From NCBI GenBank assembly GCA_002238415.1, contig MPMI01000015.1:47770-111769 (forward strand): a DNA stretch of 64,000 nucleotides. Reading direction: 5' to 3'. Both the position numbers and the translations under genes were made by a program. Positions 24,088 through 33,711 of this stretch are shown piece after piece. Under the pieces are notes generated by a model. It was given only the letters and a program-made list of their open reading frames with translations. It searched no databases and was not told the DNA's origin. Numbering within the stretch: position 1 is the stretch's first letter; every line of letters starts with the position of its first letter. This stretch comes from Desulfurellaceae bacterium bin18 (GTDB lineage Bacteria > Desulfobacterota > Binatia > Bin18).

Positions 24088-24954
24088 TCAGATATCCCGT
24101 TTGTGTTCTCTCTCTATTGTCCTGACGCTCGCATTGGCAACCAGCACGACGGTCTCGTCCGGTTTTGCCAGCCACACGAAAGCGCCCGTCCGTTCCGGCT
24201 CTTCTGTGAGTGGGCCGGTCATGACGCCACGGGCAATGACGGTCTCATTGGGCCACACCGGGTTGGTGAACTTCGTGTCCAGCCGGCCACTCGTCCACCA
24301 GGCTGTCCCAAAGCGTTCTTCGAGAATATGGGCCGCATAGGCCATGGTCATCCGTCCACCGATCACGACATCGCCGAAACCGAGTTTTTTCGATTCCTCA
24401 CGGTTGGTGTGGTAGTTGGCGTCACCGTGAAAAAATCGGTCGCACATCTCCAGACTGATGACACGTTCAAGCGGCCCAAACGGCTCGCCCTCCGGGACAA
24501 CGAAACGCCGCGCGCCCTGTTTGGCTTTTGGGTCGCGAAAGGTGAGTTGCCCATCCTGCTGATCGAGCAGATAGCTCTGGTGATGTCGCGTGCGTACGGC
24601 CAATTCTCCCGAGTCGGCGCGCAGTTCGACCTCGTAACGGACCACCGAGCGATTGCGCTTCGGATAAATGTCTGTGATCCGGGCGGTTGCCGTGTATGTC
24701 CGGCCCCGTGTCAGCGGCTCGAACAATTCCCACTCCTGGCGCATCCAGAGATGACCGAAATGGTTGCTGAACGACGACTGCGCGAAATAGGCGTTGTCCG
24801 GTCCACTAGCAATCATGGAGGGAACAGCAACGGCCGGCGGCAGGTTCAGACCATCGCAGTAATCGTGTAAGACGGCTTCGGTGACAGTGAAGGAGACACT
24901 GCCGAGTTCTTTACCAACATAGGGCTCTTTCGGGCCGGGGGTCTGCCGTGTCAT
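24088..24954 (-). CDS. MaoC/FAS1-type hot-dog dehydratase
   Basis: 288 residues, consistent with two hot-dog folds. The N-terminal half carries the dehydratase-N signature (YVGKELGSVSFTVTEAVLHDY) and the C-terminal half the MaoC-like HGDANYHTNREESKKLGFGD, then VIGGRMTMAYAAHILEERFG, WTSGRLDTKFTNPVWPNET. The Asp/His pair of the (R)-hydratase motif is at the HGDANYHTN segment. Members hydrate or dehydrate acyl-CoA intermediates in beta-oxidation-like or polyketide-like chemistry. No acyl-CoA synthetase is adjacent. It starts the short MaoC-PPK2 unit. Confidence 0.78.
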   Translation of the reverse strand: MTRQTPGPKEPYVGKELGSVSFTVTEAVLHDYCDGLNLPPAVAVPSMIASGPDNAYFAQSSFSNHFGHLWMRQEWELFEPLTRGRTYTATARITDIYPKRNRSVVRYEVELRADSGELAVRTRHHQSYLLDQQDGQLTFRDPKAKQGARRFVVPEGEPFGPLERVISLEMCDRFFHGDANYHTNREESKKLGFGDVVIGGRMTMAYAAHILEERFGTAWWTSGRLDTKFTNPVWPNETVIARGVMTGPLTEEPERTGAFVWLAKPDETVVLVANASVRTIEREHKRDI

Positions 24955-24992
24955 ATGCCTCTCCTGAGAAAGATGGGAATTCCATTCTCTTG

Positions 24993-25457
24993 CTACGCCG
25001 CTACCGAGAGCGTATCGTCCGGGTCTTCCACTTCCAACAGCTCAACAACATTGCCGTCGGGATCACGTCCGTATGTCGCACGCAGTCCCTTGCCCGCTTT
25101 CTGCGGTGCACAATGGAACGTCATGCCCGCGGCTTTGAGCCGTTCGTATTCACCGTCAATATCCTCCACTTGCAGACACAGATGGGTAATACCATGGTCG
25201 CACACCGGACGATTGGGGTCGCCGGGCTTGGGCTCTGGTGTGGCGTATTGGAACAGCTCCACGCACGCGTTGCCGGCCTTGAGCATGACGACCTGGGATG
25301 AAGAATCTTTGAGTCCAACAATTTGATCAATTGATTTTGTCCCCGCTTTCCAATCAAACGCAAAGACTTCTTCAAAACCGAGCAGGTCTTTGTAGAAGCG
25401 CAGCGAGCGCTCGATATCCCCAGTTGAGATAGCCGTGTGATGGATGCCTTTAATCAT
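24993..25457 (-). CDS. VOC-family (glyoxalase/bleomycin-resistance fold) protein
   Basis: 154 residues, one vicinal-oxygen-chelate domain. IKGIHHTAISTGDIERSLRF carries the first metal histidine, CVELFQYATPEP the glutamate, HGITHLCLQVEDIDGEYERL the second histidine, and GNVVELLEVEDP the last glutamate. So a divalent metal site is intact. Activities range from glyoxalase and methylmalonyl-CoA epimerase to ring-cleavage dioxygenases; the length fits lactoylglutathione-lyase or epimerase types. GAAGGAGGGGGATC upstream supports the start. It is a solo gene between the dehydratase unit and the SixA operon. Confidence 0.85.
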   Translation of the reverse strand: MIKGIHHTAISTGDIERSLRFYKDLLGFEEVFAFDWKAGTKSIDQIVGLKDSSSQVVMLKAGNACVELFQYATPEPKPGDPNRPVCDHGITHLCLQVEDIDGEYERLKAAGMTFHCAPQKAGKGLRATYGRDPDGNVVELLEVEDPDDTLSVAA

Positions 25458-25511
25458 GATCCCCCTCCTTCTATGATGTTATCATCCTTTTCTTTTGCAT
25501 ACCCGCGCCTG

Positions 25512-26033
25512 CTAGTGTGCCGCCTTCAGAAATTTTCCTTTGGTGAAAAACTTGGGCTGGAGGAGCCACACGAGTTCTCCCCGGCCAAAGGTCACCGCAT
25601 GCCAACCGGGGACTTCCAGGTCGATACGGGCCAGTGCGGCGGTTGGAAAACGGAGATTGCCCCCTCCTATGAGAAAACTCGCCAGTTCCGACCAGGTCGG
25701 TTCATGCCCAACGAATAAGACCGTCGTCGCACTCTTGGGGAGGGCGCGTATTTCTTCCAGCACCGCGGTCGCATCGGTATCATACAGGGCATCGGTTATT
25801 TCAGTCGGGCATTTCCATTTACCGGCTGCCCGGGCCACCTCCAGCGTCGTCTTGGCCCGGACCGCCGAGGATGTCATAACCCGGTCCGGCGTTTGGCCGG
25901 AAGCCGCGAGAATCCGCCCCATGGCCTGGGCCGCGGCGATTCCCCGCTTTGTCAGCGGGCGTGCATGGTCATTCTCGGCCGCCGTGTCCCAGTCAGACTT
26001 GGCATGCCGAAAAAGCAGGAGGTGTTTGGTCAT
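25512..26033 (-). CDS. SixA-like histidine phosphatase
   Basis: 173 residues. The RHG-type motif is LLLFRHAKSDWDTAAENDHA (RHAKSDW), with the second catalytic histidine in TVLFVGHEPTWSELASFLIG, and TSSAVRAKTTLEVARAA between them. SixA removes phosphate from phosphohistidine in phosphotransfer proteins; no phosphorelay protein is next to it, so the target is unknown. Its start overlaps the end of the bicupin gene by 4 bp, third gene in a GST-cupin-SixA operon. Confidence 0.85.
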   Translation of the reverse strand: MTKHLLLFRHAKSDWDTAAENDHARPLTKRGIAAAQAMGRILAASGQTPDRVMTSSAVRAKTTLEVARAAGKWKCPTEITDALYDTDATAVLEEIRALPKSATTVLFVGHEPTWSELASFLIGGGNLRFPTAALARIDLEVPGWHAVTFGRGELVWLLQPKFFTKGKFLKAAH

Positions 26034-26746
26034 TGTTCAGCCATTGACTGCAACGCCGGGAGCGCGCCGGTTTTCACGTATAGCTCACAGCCCTGCGCCG
26101 AGGTTGGCCTATGCCTGCCCCCGGCAGGCATCCGCAGCCAGGTGTGTTCCTCATAGACTCCATATTCATCCTCACAACTCCCCTTGAGGACAAACAGCTC
26201 AACACCGCCGGTGTACGACCAGACGCCGGGAGCCGAACCGGCCTGCCATTGCTCTAGTTGAGTGTGATCCGGAAAGGCCGGATCTGAATAGAGAATCTTC
26301 GTCCGAATCCCATCGTGCGCCGTGACCTGCCAATCCATGTCGTCTACGGACCGCACCACGTGCGACCGGCCCGAGCCACTATACTGCCGCAGCTTCACAA
26401 ACAGCACACATCCGTCTCTGGATAATGGGGCGTGTCGAAAACCCTCGGGATTGAGCAGATAGGTTCCGGCCGGCCAATCACCATGCTCGTCAGAGAAGGT
26501 TCCCGCCAGCACAAAAATTTCTTCTCCGTGCGGATGGTCGTGAGCGGGGAAGGTCGCGTGAGGTTCATAGCGCACGAGAGAAGTCACTTGTCCCGCCTCT
26601 GGCGGTCCGACCAGATGTAACCGTTTACGCCAGACCGTACCGCTCGGGCTGGGCTGCCACGCCATTGTACGCGTGTCGGCAACGGCACGTTGTGACAGGT
26701 CGCCGTGGATCGCCCGTATCCGAGAGTCTGAGGCGGGGTTTTTCAT
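26030..26746 (-). CDS. ChrR-like double-cupin protein
   Basis: 238 residues with two cupin segments. The first has HATFPAHDHPHGEEIFVLAG followed by GDWPAGTYLLNPEGFRH, a good zinc/metal site as in ChrR; the second, GGVELFVLKGSCEDEYGVY, has lost some ligands. ChrR-type proteins sense oxidative or singlet-oxygen stress as anti-sigma factors, but the N-terminal sigma-binding domain is absent here, so this is probably a stand-alone enzyme or sensor. Overlaps the GST stop and the SixA start by 4 bp each, so translational coupling is likely. Confidence 0.78.
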   Translation of the reverse strand: MKNPASDSRIRAIHGDLSQRAVADTRTMAWQPSPSGTVWRKRLHLVGPPEAGQVTSLVRYEPHATFPAHDHPHGEEIFVLAGTFSDEHGDWPAGTYLLNPEGFRHAPLSRDGCVLFVKLRQYSGSGRSHVVRSVDDMDWQVTAHDGIRTKILYSDPAFPDHTQLEQWQAGSAPGVWSYTGGVELFVLKGSCEDEYGVYEEHTWLRMPAGGRHRPTSAQGCELYVKTGALPALQSMAEQ

Positions 26747-27408
26747 GTGAGTCCAACCATCGGTCCGCCGTTAATAGCCGCCGCCTGACGATAGGCCGGT
26801 CGCGCCGTCAGACGCCGTGCATAGTCAATCAGATCATTGGCTAAAGGGATTTTACAGTAGTGAGCCCAGGTCAAACAGGTGGTCAGCAGGACATCGGCAC
26901 AGGTAAAGGTCTCGCCTAAGAGATATGGCCCGCCGGAACGCAGGGTCTGCGTCACGACGGCAATCTGGCGCGCAAAACCTTCCTTTGCGGCTTGCACCGC
27001 ATTCGGAGCCGCGCCATACAGATGGGCCAAGTCATCATGCCGCCGCAGGATGTATAGGGTATGGGCGTCAAGCTCGGTCATAATAAAAAAACACCACTGG
27101 TCGTACAGGCCGCGCTGCGGGATACCCGGACGGGGGACCAGCCCAGACTCCGGCCCATAGTTTTCAACCAGATAGTTGATGATCGCGGCACTCTCGGCCA
27201 GGACCAGATCACCATCCTGAAGTACGGGAATCTTGCCCCGCGGGTTGAGTGCCCGAAACGCGTCGGTCTGGGTTTCTCCTGTCCGCGAGCCAATCGGGTG
27301 TTTTTCATATGCCAGGCCGAGTTCGTGCAGCACCCAGTGCGGCCGGATGGTACGGGTTGTTCCCGCGCCCCACAGAATGAGGTGGGGGGATGGGTGCGTA
27401 TCGGTCAT
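26743..27408 (-). CDS. Glutathione S-transferase
   Basis: 221 residues from ATG 27408, which follows AGGAGCACGCGC. Thioredoxin-like N-domain (WVLHELGLAYEKHPIG, NPRGKIPVLQDGDLVLAESAAI, the conserved P and ES of the G-site) and an all-helical C-domain ending TARPAYRQAAA. First gene of a three-gene operon with a ChrR-like cupin and a SixA-like phosphatase. Conjugation or glutathione-dependent redox chemistry on an unknown electrophile. Glutathione use points to a proteobacteria-like physiology. Confidence 0.85.
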   Translation of the reverse strand: MTDTHPSPHLILWGAGTTRTIRPHWVLHELGLAYEKHPIGSRTGETQTDAFRALNPRGKIPVLQDGDLVLAESAAIINYLVENYGPESGLVPRPGIPQRGLYDQWCFFIMTELDAHTLYILRRHDDLAHLYGAAPNAVQAAKEGFARQIAVVTQTLRSGGPYLLGETFTCADVLLTTCLTWAHYCKIPLANDLIDYARRLTARPAYRQAAAINGGPMVGLT

Positions 27409-27467
27409 GCGCGTGCTCCTCACCAGTACGCGGTTCTTTTATAGCCTCGCCGCACTCTCGCGCAGGG

Positions 27468-28916
27468 CTAGGCGGCCACGTGCACCGGCGGACGCTTGTC
27501 CGCCCACGGCTTTGCCTCTTCCAACTGGGCGGCCAAGCGCAGCAGCCCGGCTTCGTCCCCGAAATGCCCGACAAACTGGACACCGACCGGCAGGCCGTCG
27601 GCGCTCCAGTGCAACGGCAGAGAAATCGCCGGCTGGCCAGTCGTATTAAAAAGCGGAGTAAAGGGAACGTATGAGAAGACCTGGCGGGTCCACTCCATAG
27701 CCGTCATACCGGCCCGGTTCTGGTTCACTTCCCCGTGCGGCGCAGGCGGCGTGGCAATGGTGGGCGTCACAAAGACATCCAGGTCTTCAAAGAAGCGCCC
27801 GACGATACGGGACAGACGACCACCGTGGTCCAGGGATTTCAGCAGATCAACTGCGGTATACTTCTTGCCGTCTTCCCAGCAGGCCAGCGTCACGGCTTCG
27901 AGCGTATCCGGGCTCGGCGAGCGACCCCTTTCCACGGCCAAGTCTTCAACCGCCATGGCGTTATACGCCGTCCATATCACGTGAATATTTTCAAGGAACT
28001 CCTCCCAGTCATACTCCGGTCGGCCTTCGTACACCGTATGGCCGAGCTCCTCCAGCAGCCGCACCGTGTCATGGACCGCTCGCTCGCATTCCGGGTCAAC
28101 CTTCTCGCCCGAGGCGGGCGTCGTGGTCCAGGCAATGCGCAGCTTCCCCGGCGCGGCACCCGCTTCCTCGCGGTAGGGGCGGGCCGGCGGGACCGGGATG
28201 CCGGGCGCACCGGCATCAGCCCCGGCCACGATGTCGAGCAGGGTCGCGGAGTCGCGGACGCTACGCGAGACAACAAACTCACACGCCAGGCCACATAGCG
28301 GATCAGAATAGTCGGGCCCGGTGGGCACCAGGTCGCGCGAGGGCTTGAGGCCAACCAGACCGTTACACGAGGCCGGAATACGAATAGAACCGCCGCCGTC
28401 GTTGGCATGCGCAACCGGCACAATGCCGGCAGCGACCGATGCCCCGGACCCACCGCTCGACCCGCCGGCGCTATGACCGGCCTTCCATGGGTTGTGGACC
28501 GGGCCGAACAGGACGGTCTCCGTCGTCGGGTTATAGCCCAGCTCTGGCGTCTGGGTTGTTCCGGTCAGCACAAACCCGGCACGTCGAAAGCGCGCCATGA
28601 GCTCGGAATCCTCGGAGGCGACATAGCCCTGGGCCAGCCGTGAGCCCATATCGAGGCGGACGCCCTTGGCGTGCAGGACCAATTCTTTAATCAGAAACGG
28701 CACGCCGCTGAAGGGGCCGTGCGGCAGCCCGCCCCGAATCTCGGCCTGGGCCTGGTCTGACAGCACCTGGAGGACGGCGTTCAGTTGCGGGTTGACCTTT
28801 TCAATAGCCTGAACGGCGGTGGCCACAAGTTCTGCGGCGCTGACTTCTTTGCGCGCCACCAGTTCAGCCAGCCCAAGGCCGTCATACTTTGCATATTCGC
28901 TCAGGGACAGCATCAT
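27468..28916 (-). CDS. Amidase (amidase signature family)
   Basis: 482 residues with the Ser-cisSer-Lys triad. The catalytic Lys is in [17 protein letters not shown] and the signature is [20 protein letters not shown], then [20 protein letters not shown]. The sequence up to residue 90 and the C-terminal [20 protein letters not shown] are standard. Hydrolyses amides (aryl- or alkyl-amides, carbamates, sometimes nylon oligomers); the substrate is unknown. GGAGGGTGCA precedes tandem ATGs at 28916 and 28913. It is transcribed alone, 59 bp from the start of the GST operon. One of two amidases here. Confidence 0.9.
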   Translation of the reverse strand: MMLSLSEYAKYDGLGLAELVARKEVSAAELVATAVQAIEKVNPQLNAVLQVLSDQAQAEIRGGLPHGPFSGVPFLIKELVLHAKGVRLDMGSRLAQGYVASEDSELMARFRRAGFVLTGTTQTPELGYNPTTETVLFGPVHNPWKAGHSAGGSSGGSGASVAAGIVPVAHANDGGGSIRIPASCNGLVGLKPSRDLVPTGPDYSDPLCGLACEFVVSRSVRDSATLLDIVAGADAGAPGIPVPPARPYREEAGAAPGKLRIAWTTTPASGEKVDPECERAVHDTVRLLEELGHTVYEGRPEYDWEEFLENIHVIWTAYNAMAVEDLAVERGRSPSPDTLEAVTLACWEDGKKYTAVDLLKSLDHGGRLSRIVGRFFEDLDVFVTPTIATPPAPHGEVNQNRAGMTAMEWTRQVFSYVPFTPLFNTTGQPAISLPLHWSADGLPVGVQFVGHFGDEAGLLRLAAQLEEAKPWADKRPPVHVAA

Positions 28917-29005
28917 TGCACCCTCCTTCGTTGAGTAGCGCTTACTCTACCATGTCGCACGCGAAATCGTCCACGTATCAGGTGAGGGATCGCACCGGAA
29001 GGGAG

Positions 29006-30151
29006 TTAATACAGTTCATACTTTGCCAGGCGTCCGTCCAGTCCGCCGTTGACGAGCGGTTTTTTCCAGGCGGGTTTGAGGCCGATACGCTTCAGGTACT
29101 GACGTTCTCCACAATAGATGAAAGCCGTCGAGCCCCGACAGCGCTGTTTGAGAAAATCGCCCAGACGTGCATAGAAATCGCCCAGATTGGCCTGTTTGCC
29201 CATGCGGATGCCATACGGCGGATTACACACAATGACCGCGTCGTCGATCCGACGAATCTGAAAGGCATCGCGTTGCTCGACCGTGATGGCAGGGCGAGCG
29301 GGAAAGGCAGCGATATTGACTCTCGCAGCGTGGACGGCCTCGGGGTCAATATCGCTGCCAAAGATGAGACCCTGATGAGGAGGACGTAGCGCAGCCTGTC
29401 CGTCTTCTTGCACCTGCCTCCAGAGTCTCGCGTCGAAGTCGGGCAGAGACTGGAAACCAAACCGCTTACGAAACAACCCCGCCGGCATCCGTGCAGCCGA
29501 CATATAGGCCTCGCACAACAATGTGCCGGAGCCGCAGAACGGATCGTACAGCGGCCGGCGTCCATCCCATTCAGCATGCTGAATGATGGCTGCGGCCAAG
29601 GTCTCGACCAGGGGTGCCTGGACGCTTTTTTTTCGATAGCCGCGCCGATGGAGCGAGCCTCCCGACGTATCGAGGCTGATCGTGGCTTCATCATTATGGA
29701 TGTGCAGATTCATCCAGACGTCCGGCTGTCTGGTATCGATAGACGGTCGCACGCCAGTGGTGGCTCGAAAAGAGTCGACCACGGCGTCTTTCAGGCGGAG
29801 GGCGGCAAATTTCGAGTGCCGCAGCCGACTGTTGGCCACGGTGGCAAAAACGGCAAAGGTCTGCGACGGATCGAGAAAATCCTGCCATTCGATCTCCCTC
29901 GCCTTTTTGTACAGATAGCGGTCGGAGTGACACCGGAACGAGGTGAGCGGAGCGAGCACGCGGCTAATCAGGCGGGCGTAAAAGTTAATGGTATAGAGCA
30001 CTTTTGGTGCGGCGCTGAAATAAATCCCTCGGTACGTCGGACTGGTCTCTCGTGCTCCAAGCGTGCAAAGTTCTTGCTCGGCAATGTCCTTGATATCATC
30101 CGCTACTTGGGCAAAGTAGCGTTGCGTTTCCTGATAGCGGTAATTCGACAT
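29006..30151 (-). CDS. THUMP-domain class I SAM RNA methyltransferase (RlmL/YcbY N-half type)
   Basis: 381 residues. The N-terminal THUMP-like region spans about 10-150 (RYFAQVADDIKDIAEQEL, YRGIYFSAAP). The methyltransferase follows with LYDPFCGSGTLLCEAYMSAA (motif I), IFGSDIDPEAVHAARVNIAA and catalytic VIVCNPPYGIRMGK (NPPY). This corresponds to the N-terminal half of E. coli RlmL, which makes m2G in 23S rRNA; the RlmK half is absent, as in many bacteria. Housekeeping role likely. Transcribed toward the amidase; 38 bp from the enoyl-CoA hydratase stop. Confidence 0.87.
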   Translation of the reverse strand: MSNYRYQETQRYFAQVADDIKDIAEQELCTLGARETSPTYRGIYFSAAPKVLYTINFYARLISRVLAPLTSFRCHSDRYLYKKAREIEWQDFLDPSQTFAVFATVANSRLRHSKFAALRLKDAVVDSFRATTGVRPSIDTRQPDVWMNLHIHNDEATISLDTSGGSLHRRGYRKKSVQAPLVETLAAAIIQHAEWDGRRPLYDPFCGSGTLLCEAYMSAARMPAGLFRKRFGFQSLPDFDARLWRQVQEDGQAALRPPHQGLIFGSDIDPEAVHAARVNIAAFPARPAITVEQRDAFQIRRIDDAVIVCNPPYGIRMGKQANLGDFYARLGDFLKQRCRGSTAFIYCGERQYLKRIGLKPAWKKPLVNGGLDGRLAKYELY

Positions 30152-30189
30152 ATTCTGTGGGATGGTGCGCAGGGCGCACCCTACGGGAA

Positions 30190-30957
30190 CTATTTTTTCT
30201 TCTTTCCGCCCGGCCAGTGTTCCTGCGCGCCCAACCCTTCAAGCGCCAGGCCGTAGCCGAGGTTGTCGAGCATCAGCTTCTTGAGTTGCTGGGTCAGCGC
30301 AACACGGGCGTAGCGCACGGTCAGCGGCGGTTGTCTGGAGACGATCTCTGCCAGCTCCCAGGCCCGCTCAAGCAGTTGTCCACGCGGCATGACCTCGTTG
30401 ACCACCCCGAGCGTCAACGCCTCTTGAGCCGAGAGTTTCTGACCGGTGAGCAGGAAGTACCGGCCTCGGTTCGCGCCCAAGAGGAGCGGCCAGACAATAT
30501 GCACCCCGTCGCCCGGCACAATCCCATTGGGGAAATGCGGCGCGTCCTGGAACACCGCGTCGTCCGAGGCAATGACAATATCACACAGGACCGCCAGCTC
30601 AGCGTGAATGGTGGCCGGACCGTTGACCGCGGCGATCATCGGCACCTCAATGTCCAAGTGGTTCATCAGCAGCTTTTTGGCGTCCCAATAAATGTGATCC
30701 CACAACTGGGGTGTGATCTCCCATTGGCCCTCTCGGGCGTAGCGGGCAATGAATTTGTCCTCCGTGCCGGTAATAATGACCGCTCTATTCTCCGGGTCGC
30801 TGCCCACGTCGTAGAAACATTTGCCCAACTCCGAGTGCGGGCCTTCTCCCCAGTGTAAGGTTTTCCCATCCGTGTGGAGCGTGAGTTGCAGAATTCCGTT
30901 GCGCCGCTCCATCTGAACGTGCTTATACTGATTACGGTACTCGTCGAATGTTGCCAT
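30190..30957 (-). CDS. Enoyl-CoA hydratase/isomerase family protein
   Basis: 255 residues from ATG 30957 (GGGAGGCTGCT upstream); an upstream extension to 31035 would run into the divergent LLM promoter. Crotonase landmarks: [56 protein letters not shown] (oxyanion-hole region), and [16 protein letters not shown]. The second oxyanion segment has HAEL instead of the usual GGG, and only one clear catalytic acid is visible, so the reaction may not be simple hydration. The tail ends in KKKK. Divergent from an LLM-amidase operon. Confidence 0.82.
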   Translation of the reverse strand: MATFDEYRNQYKHVQMERRNGILQLTLHTDGKTLHWGEGPHSELGKCFYDVGSDPENRAVIITGTEDKFIARYAREGQWEITPQLWDHIYWDAKKLLMNHLDIEVPMIAAVNGPATIHAELAVLCDIVIASDDAVFQDAPHFPNGIVPGDGVHIVWPLLLGANRGRYFLLTGQKLSAQEALTLGVVNEVMPRGQLLERAWELAEIVSRQPPLTVRYARVALTQQLKKLMLDNLGYGLALEGLGAQEHWPGGKKKK

Positions 30958-31057
30958 AGCAGCCTCCCTTCTGCCTTCGGTTAAACCACGCGTGCTCTGG
31001 GAGGACAAGGTTTGGGAGCAAGGGCAACTTCCCAAGGTATCTCACAAGGGGGGAGAG

Positions 31058-32101
31058 ATGGACTTCGGACTGCTGTTCGCGTTTGAGAATCCACAGCCCT
31101 GGCAGGTGTCATCGGCCCAACTGTGTCGGAGTATGGTCAGACAGGCAGTGCTGGCCGAAGAGTTGGGCTACGACCACATCTGGACGGCAGAGCACCACGG
31201 CACCGACGACTACTTCCCGGCCCAGTTCCCACTGCTGGCCGCACTAGCGACCCAGACCAGCCGCATTCGACTCGGAACCTATATCGTCATCCTGCCGCTC
31301 TACCACCCGCTTCAGGTTGCGGAAGAAGCGGCCACGCTCGATGCCTTGTCAGATGGCCGTTTCGACTTAGGGCTGGGCCAGGGCTATGTGGTGGACGAAT
31401 ACGCGGCCTATAACATCCCCCGGAGCCAGCGTCCGGCACGGATGGAAGACGGCCTGGCGATTATTACCGGACTGTGGACCCAGGAGGAGTTTGCCTATAC
31501 CGGCAAGCATTTCACGATCGGACCCATTTCTCTCCGCCCCCGACCGGTGCAAACCACCCCTCCCCTGTGGGTTGCCGGGCTGACTCCGAAATCGATAGAC
31601 CGTGTTGCACGCTACGGCTGTCATTTTGCAGGCGCGGGTAGTGCCGCTACCACGCAACTGTACGAAGACAGTCTGCGCCGCCACGGTCACGATCCCAAGA
31701 ATTTTCATAAAGCCGCGCTACGCCTGGTCTACGTGTCCGACACGCGCGCACGCGCCTGGGAAGAATGCGCCCCGCACGTGCGGCATCGTATGGCCGTCTA
31801 TACCCAGAAGCTCGACGAGGCCGGAGATTTTCAAATCCCCGGCGGCTATTTTGGCGTAGAGCCCTTACCGCCAGCCGCAGAACTCGGCACGGCCCAGGGG
31901 CTCCACTTCTTTGGCGCACCGCCCATCATCGGCACCCCAGAAGATGCGATTCAGGAGATTACACGCTCGCAACAGGAAGCCGGCGTGACTCATCTGGTCA
32001 TGTGGATGCAAATCGGCGGCATTGACCCACGCCGAGCGGAGCATTCCATGCGCTTATTTGCTAAAGAGGTCATGCCTCACTTTGCAGCACAGGAGGGTTA
32101 A
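31058..32101 (+). CDS. LLM-class flavin-dependent monooxygenase
   Basis: 347 residues from ATG 31058 (GGGGGGAGAG upstream). Luciferase-type TIM barrel: AEELGYDHIWTAEHHGTDDY (the EHH motif of FMNH2-type alkanal monooxygenases), RIRLGTYIVILPLYHPLQVA, DGRFDLGLGQGYVVDEYAAY, RPVQTTPPLWVAGLTPKSID. The AEHHG motif favours reduced-FMN chemistry rather than F420. First gene of a six-gene plus-strand run; its stop is 2 bp before the amidase start, so the two are tightly coupled. It may oxygenate the substrate that the amidase then hydrolyses, or the reverse. Confidence 0.88.
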   Translation: MDFGLLFAFENPQPWQVSSAQLCRSMVRQAVLAEELGYDHIWTAEHHGTDDYFPAQFPLLAALATQTSRIRLGTYIVILPLYHPLQVAEEAATLDALSDGRFDLGLGQGYVVDEYAAYNIPRSQRPARMEDGLAIITGLWTQEEFAYTGKHFTIGPISLRPRPVQTTPPLWVAGLTPKSIDRVARYGCHFAGAGSAATTQLYEDSLRRHGHDPKNFHKAALRLVYVSDTRARAWEECAPHVRHRMAVYTQKLDEAGDFQIPGGYFGVEPLPPAAELGTAQGLHFFGAPPIIGTPEDAIQEITRSQQEAGVTHLVMWMQIGGIDPRRAEHSMRLFAKEVMPHFAAQEG

Positions 32102-32103
32102 TC

Positions 32104-33678
32104 ATGCTGCCCCGACTCGGCATCCAGGACCTTGCCCAATACAGCCGGGAACTCGGCTTGGAACTCACCCCGGCTGAGATGCAGAGCATGCACGCTCGTA
32201 TGCTTGAGCATATCGCTACGTTCGAGACCTTTCAGGAGCTGAGGATCGAGGAGCAGCGGCTGCCCCTCCGCTATACTGACCGGGACCCCGGCTATCGGCC
32301 AACGGCAGAAGAGGACCCACTGAACGTCTTCATTCGGAAATGTCGGATTGAGGGCGCAAAAGACGGACCGCTCGCCGGCAAGACTATCGGCCTGAAAGAC
32401 CACATCAGTGTGGCTGGTGTACCCCTCACGCTCGGCTGTCATTTCATGGACGGCTATACCCCGGACTTTGACGCGCCGCTGGTCACGCGGCTGCTCGACG
32501 CCGGAGCCATCATCGTGGGCAAAATGAACATGGAAGACTTCTCTTTTGGCGGCCCAGGGCTCAGCGGCGTGGGCGACTTCGGACGGCCGCTGAACCCGCA
32601 TAATACCGCCCATGTCACGGGCGGCTCTTCTTCGGGGTCTGGTGCGGCGGTTGCCGCAGGCCTGGTTGACGTGGCTTTTGGTGGGGACCAAGGCGGCTCG
32701 GTCCGACTGCCGGCGGCGTGGTCGGGCACAGTCGGCCTGATGCCCACACACGGGCTGATCCCCCATACTGGGGTGTTTGGTTTGGACCCAACGATCGATT
32801 ACGTGGGTCCACTCGCCCGAACGGTCGAAGATATCGCCCTCATCCTGGAGTGCGTAGCGGGTGCGGACGGCTATGACCCCCGGCAGGCCGCCCTGCCGGT
32901 CCAACTACCCAGCTATACCCAGGCATTGGCGCAGGATATCGCGGGCGTCCGGATCGGTATTGTCTCTGAGGGCTTTGGTTTTCCCGGCAGCGAACCCGAG
33001 GTTGACCATACCGTCTTGAGCGCGCTCACCACCCTGGAGCAAGCCGGAGCGAAGCTTGAGCGCGTGTCCATTCCGCTGCATGACAAAGCCCCGTTGGCCC
33101 TGCTGCCCATTTACTTTGAGGGTGGCAAGCATATGTTCGATACCAATCTGGGCGGTGCCGGGACAAAGACCTATTATCCGAGTTCGTTGATCTCTACCTT
33201 TGGCCGCTTTAAACGCAGCCACGGCCACGAACTTCCCCTGAACTACAAACTCCATTTGATCCTCGGCACCTACCTGGCTCGCTTTACGCACGGACGGCTG
33301 CACGCCAAGGCGCATAATGTCCGGCCCACTTTTATCAAACACTACAACCAGACCTTTGCTCAGGTCGATGTCCTGGCCATGCCCACTGTGCCGATCAAGG
33401 CTCCGCGTTATCGCGAGCCCAAGGATTACGAGGAAGCGATTGAGCAGACTCTTTTCGGCGGGCAACTGGGGCTGGACCTCGGTCTGGTCATCCGCAACAT
33501 GGGTCCGTTTAATCTGACCGGCCATCCCGCCCTCAGCGTGCCCTGCGGAAAGGTTGATGGCCTGCCAATCGGCCTGATGCTGGTCGCCCCGCATTTCCGT
33601 GAGGACCAGTTGCTCAGGGTCGCGGCGGCGTATCAGCGTACGGTGGATTGGGATAGCCTGCTCCCCGCTGCTGTGTGA
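32104..33678 (+). CDS. Amidase (amidase signature family)
   Basis: 524 residues. The catalytic Lys is in LAGKTIGLKDHISVAG, and the signature HVTGGSSSGSGAAVAAGLVD leads to FGGDQGGSVRLPAAWSGTVG with both catalytic serines. The N-terminal helix (LAQYSRELGLELTPAEMQ) is typical of the larger bacterial amidases. It is not GatA, being longer and lacking gatB/gatC neighbours. The AGGAGGGTTAATC immediately upstream and a 2-bp gap to the LLM stop mark a coupled pair. Likely a catabolic amide or nitrile-pathway hydrolase; substrate unknown. Confidence 0.9.
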   Translation: MLPRLGIQDLAQYSRELGLELTPAEMQSMHARMLEHIATFETFQELRIEEQRLPLRYTDRDPGYRPTAEEDPLNVFIRKCRIEGAKDGPLAGKTIGLKDHISVAGVPLTLGCHFMDGYTPDFDAPLVTRLLDAGAIIVGKMNMEDFSFGGPGLSGVGDFGRPLNPHNTAHVTGGSSSGSGAAVAAGLVDVAFGGDQGGSVRLPAAWSGTVGLMPTHGLIPHTGVFGLDPTIDYVGPLARTVEDIALILECVAGADGYDPRQAALPVQLPSYTQALAQDIAGVRIGIVSEGFGFPGSEPEVDHTVLSALTTLEQAGAKLERVSIPLHDKAPLALLPIYFEGGKHMFDTNLGGAGTKTYYPSSLISTFGRFKRSHGHELPLNYKLHLILGTYLARFTHGRLHAKAHNVRPTFIKHYNQTFAQVDVLAMPTVPIKAPRYREPKDYEEAIEQTLFGGQLGLDLGLVIRNMGPFNLTGHPALSVPCGKVDGLPIGLMLVAPHFREDQLLRVAAAYQRTVDWDSLLPAAV

Positions 33679-33711
33679 AGAAACCCAATCCCCTCTGAGG
33701 AGAAATCGTTT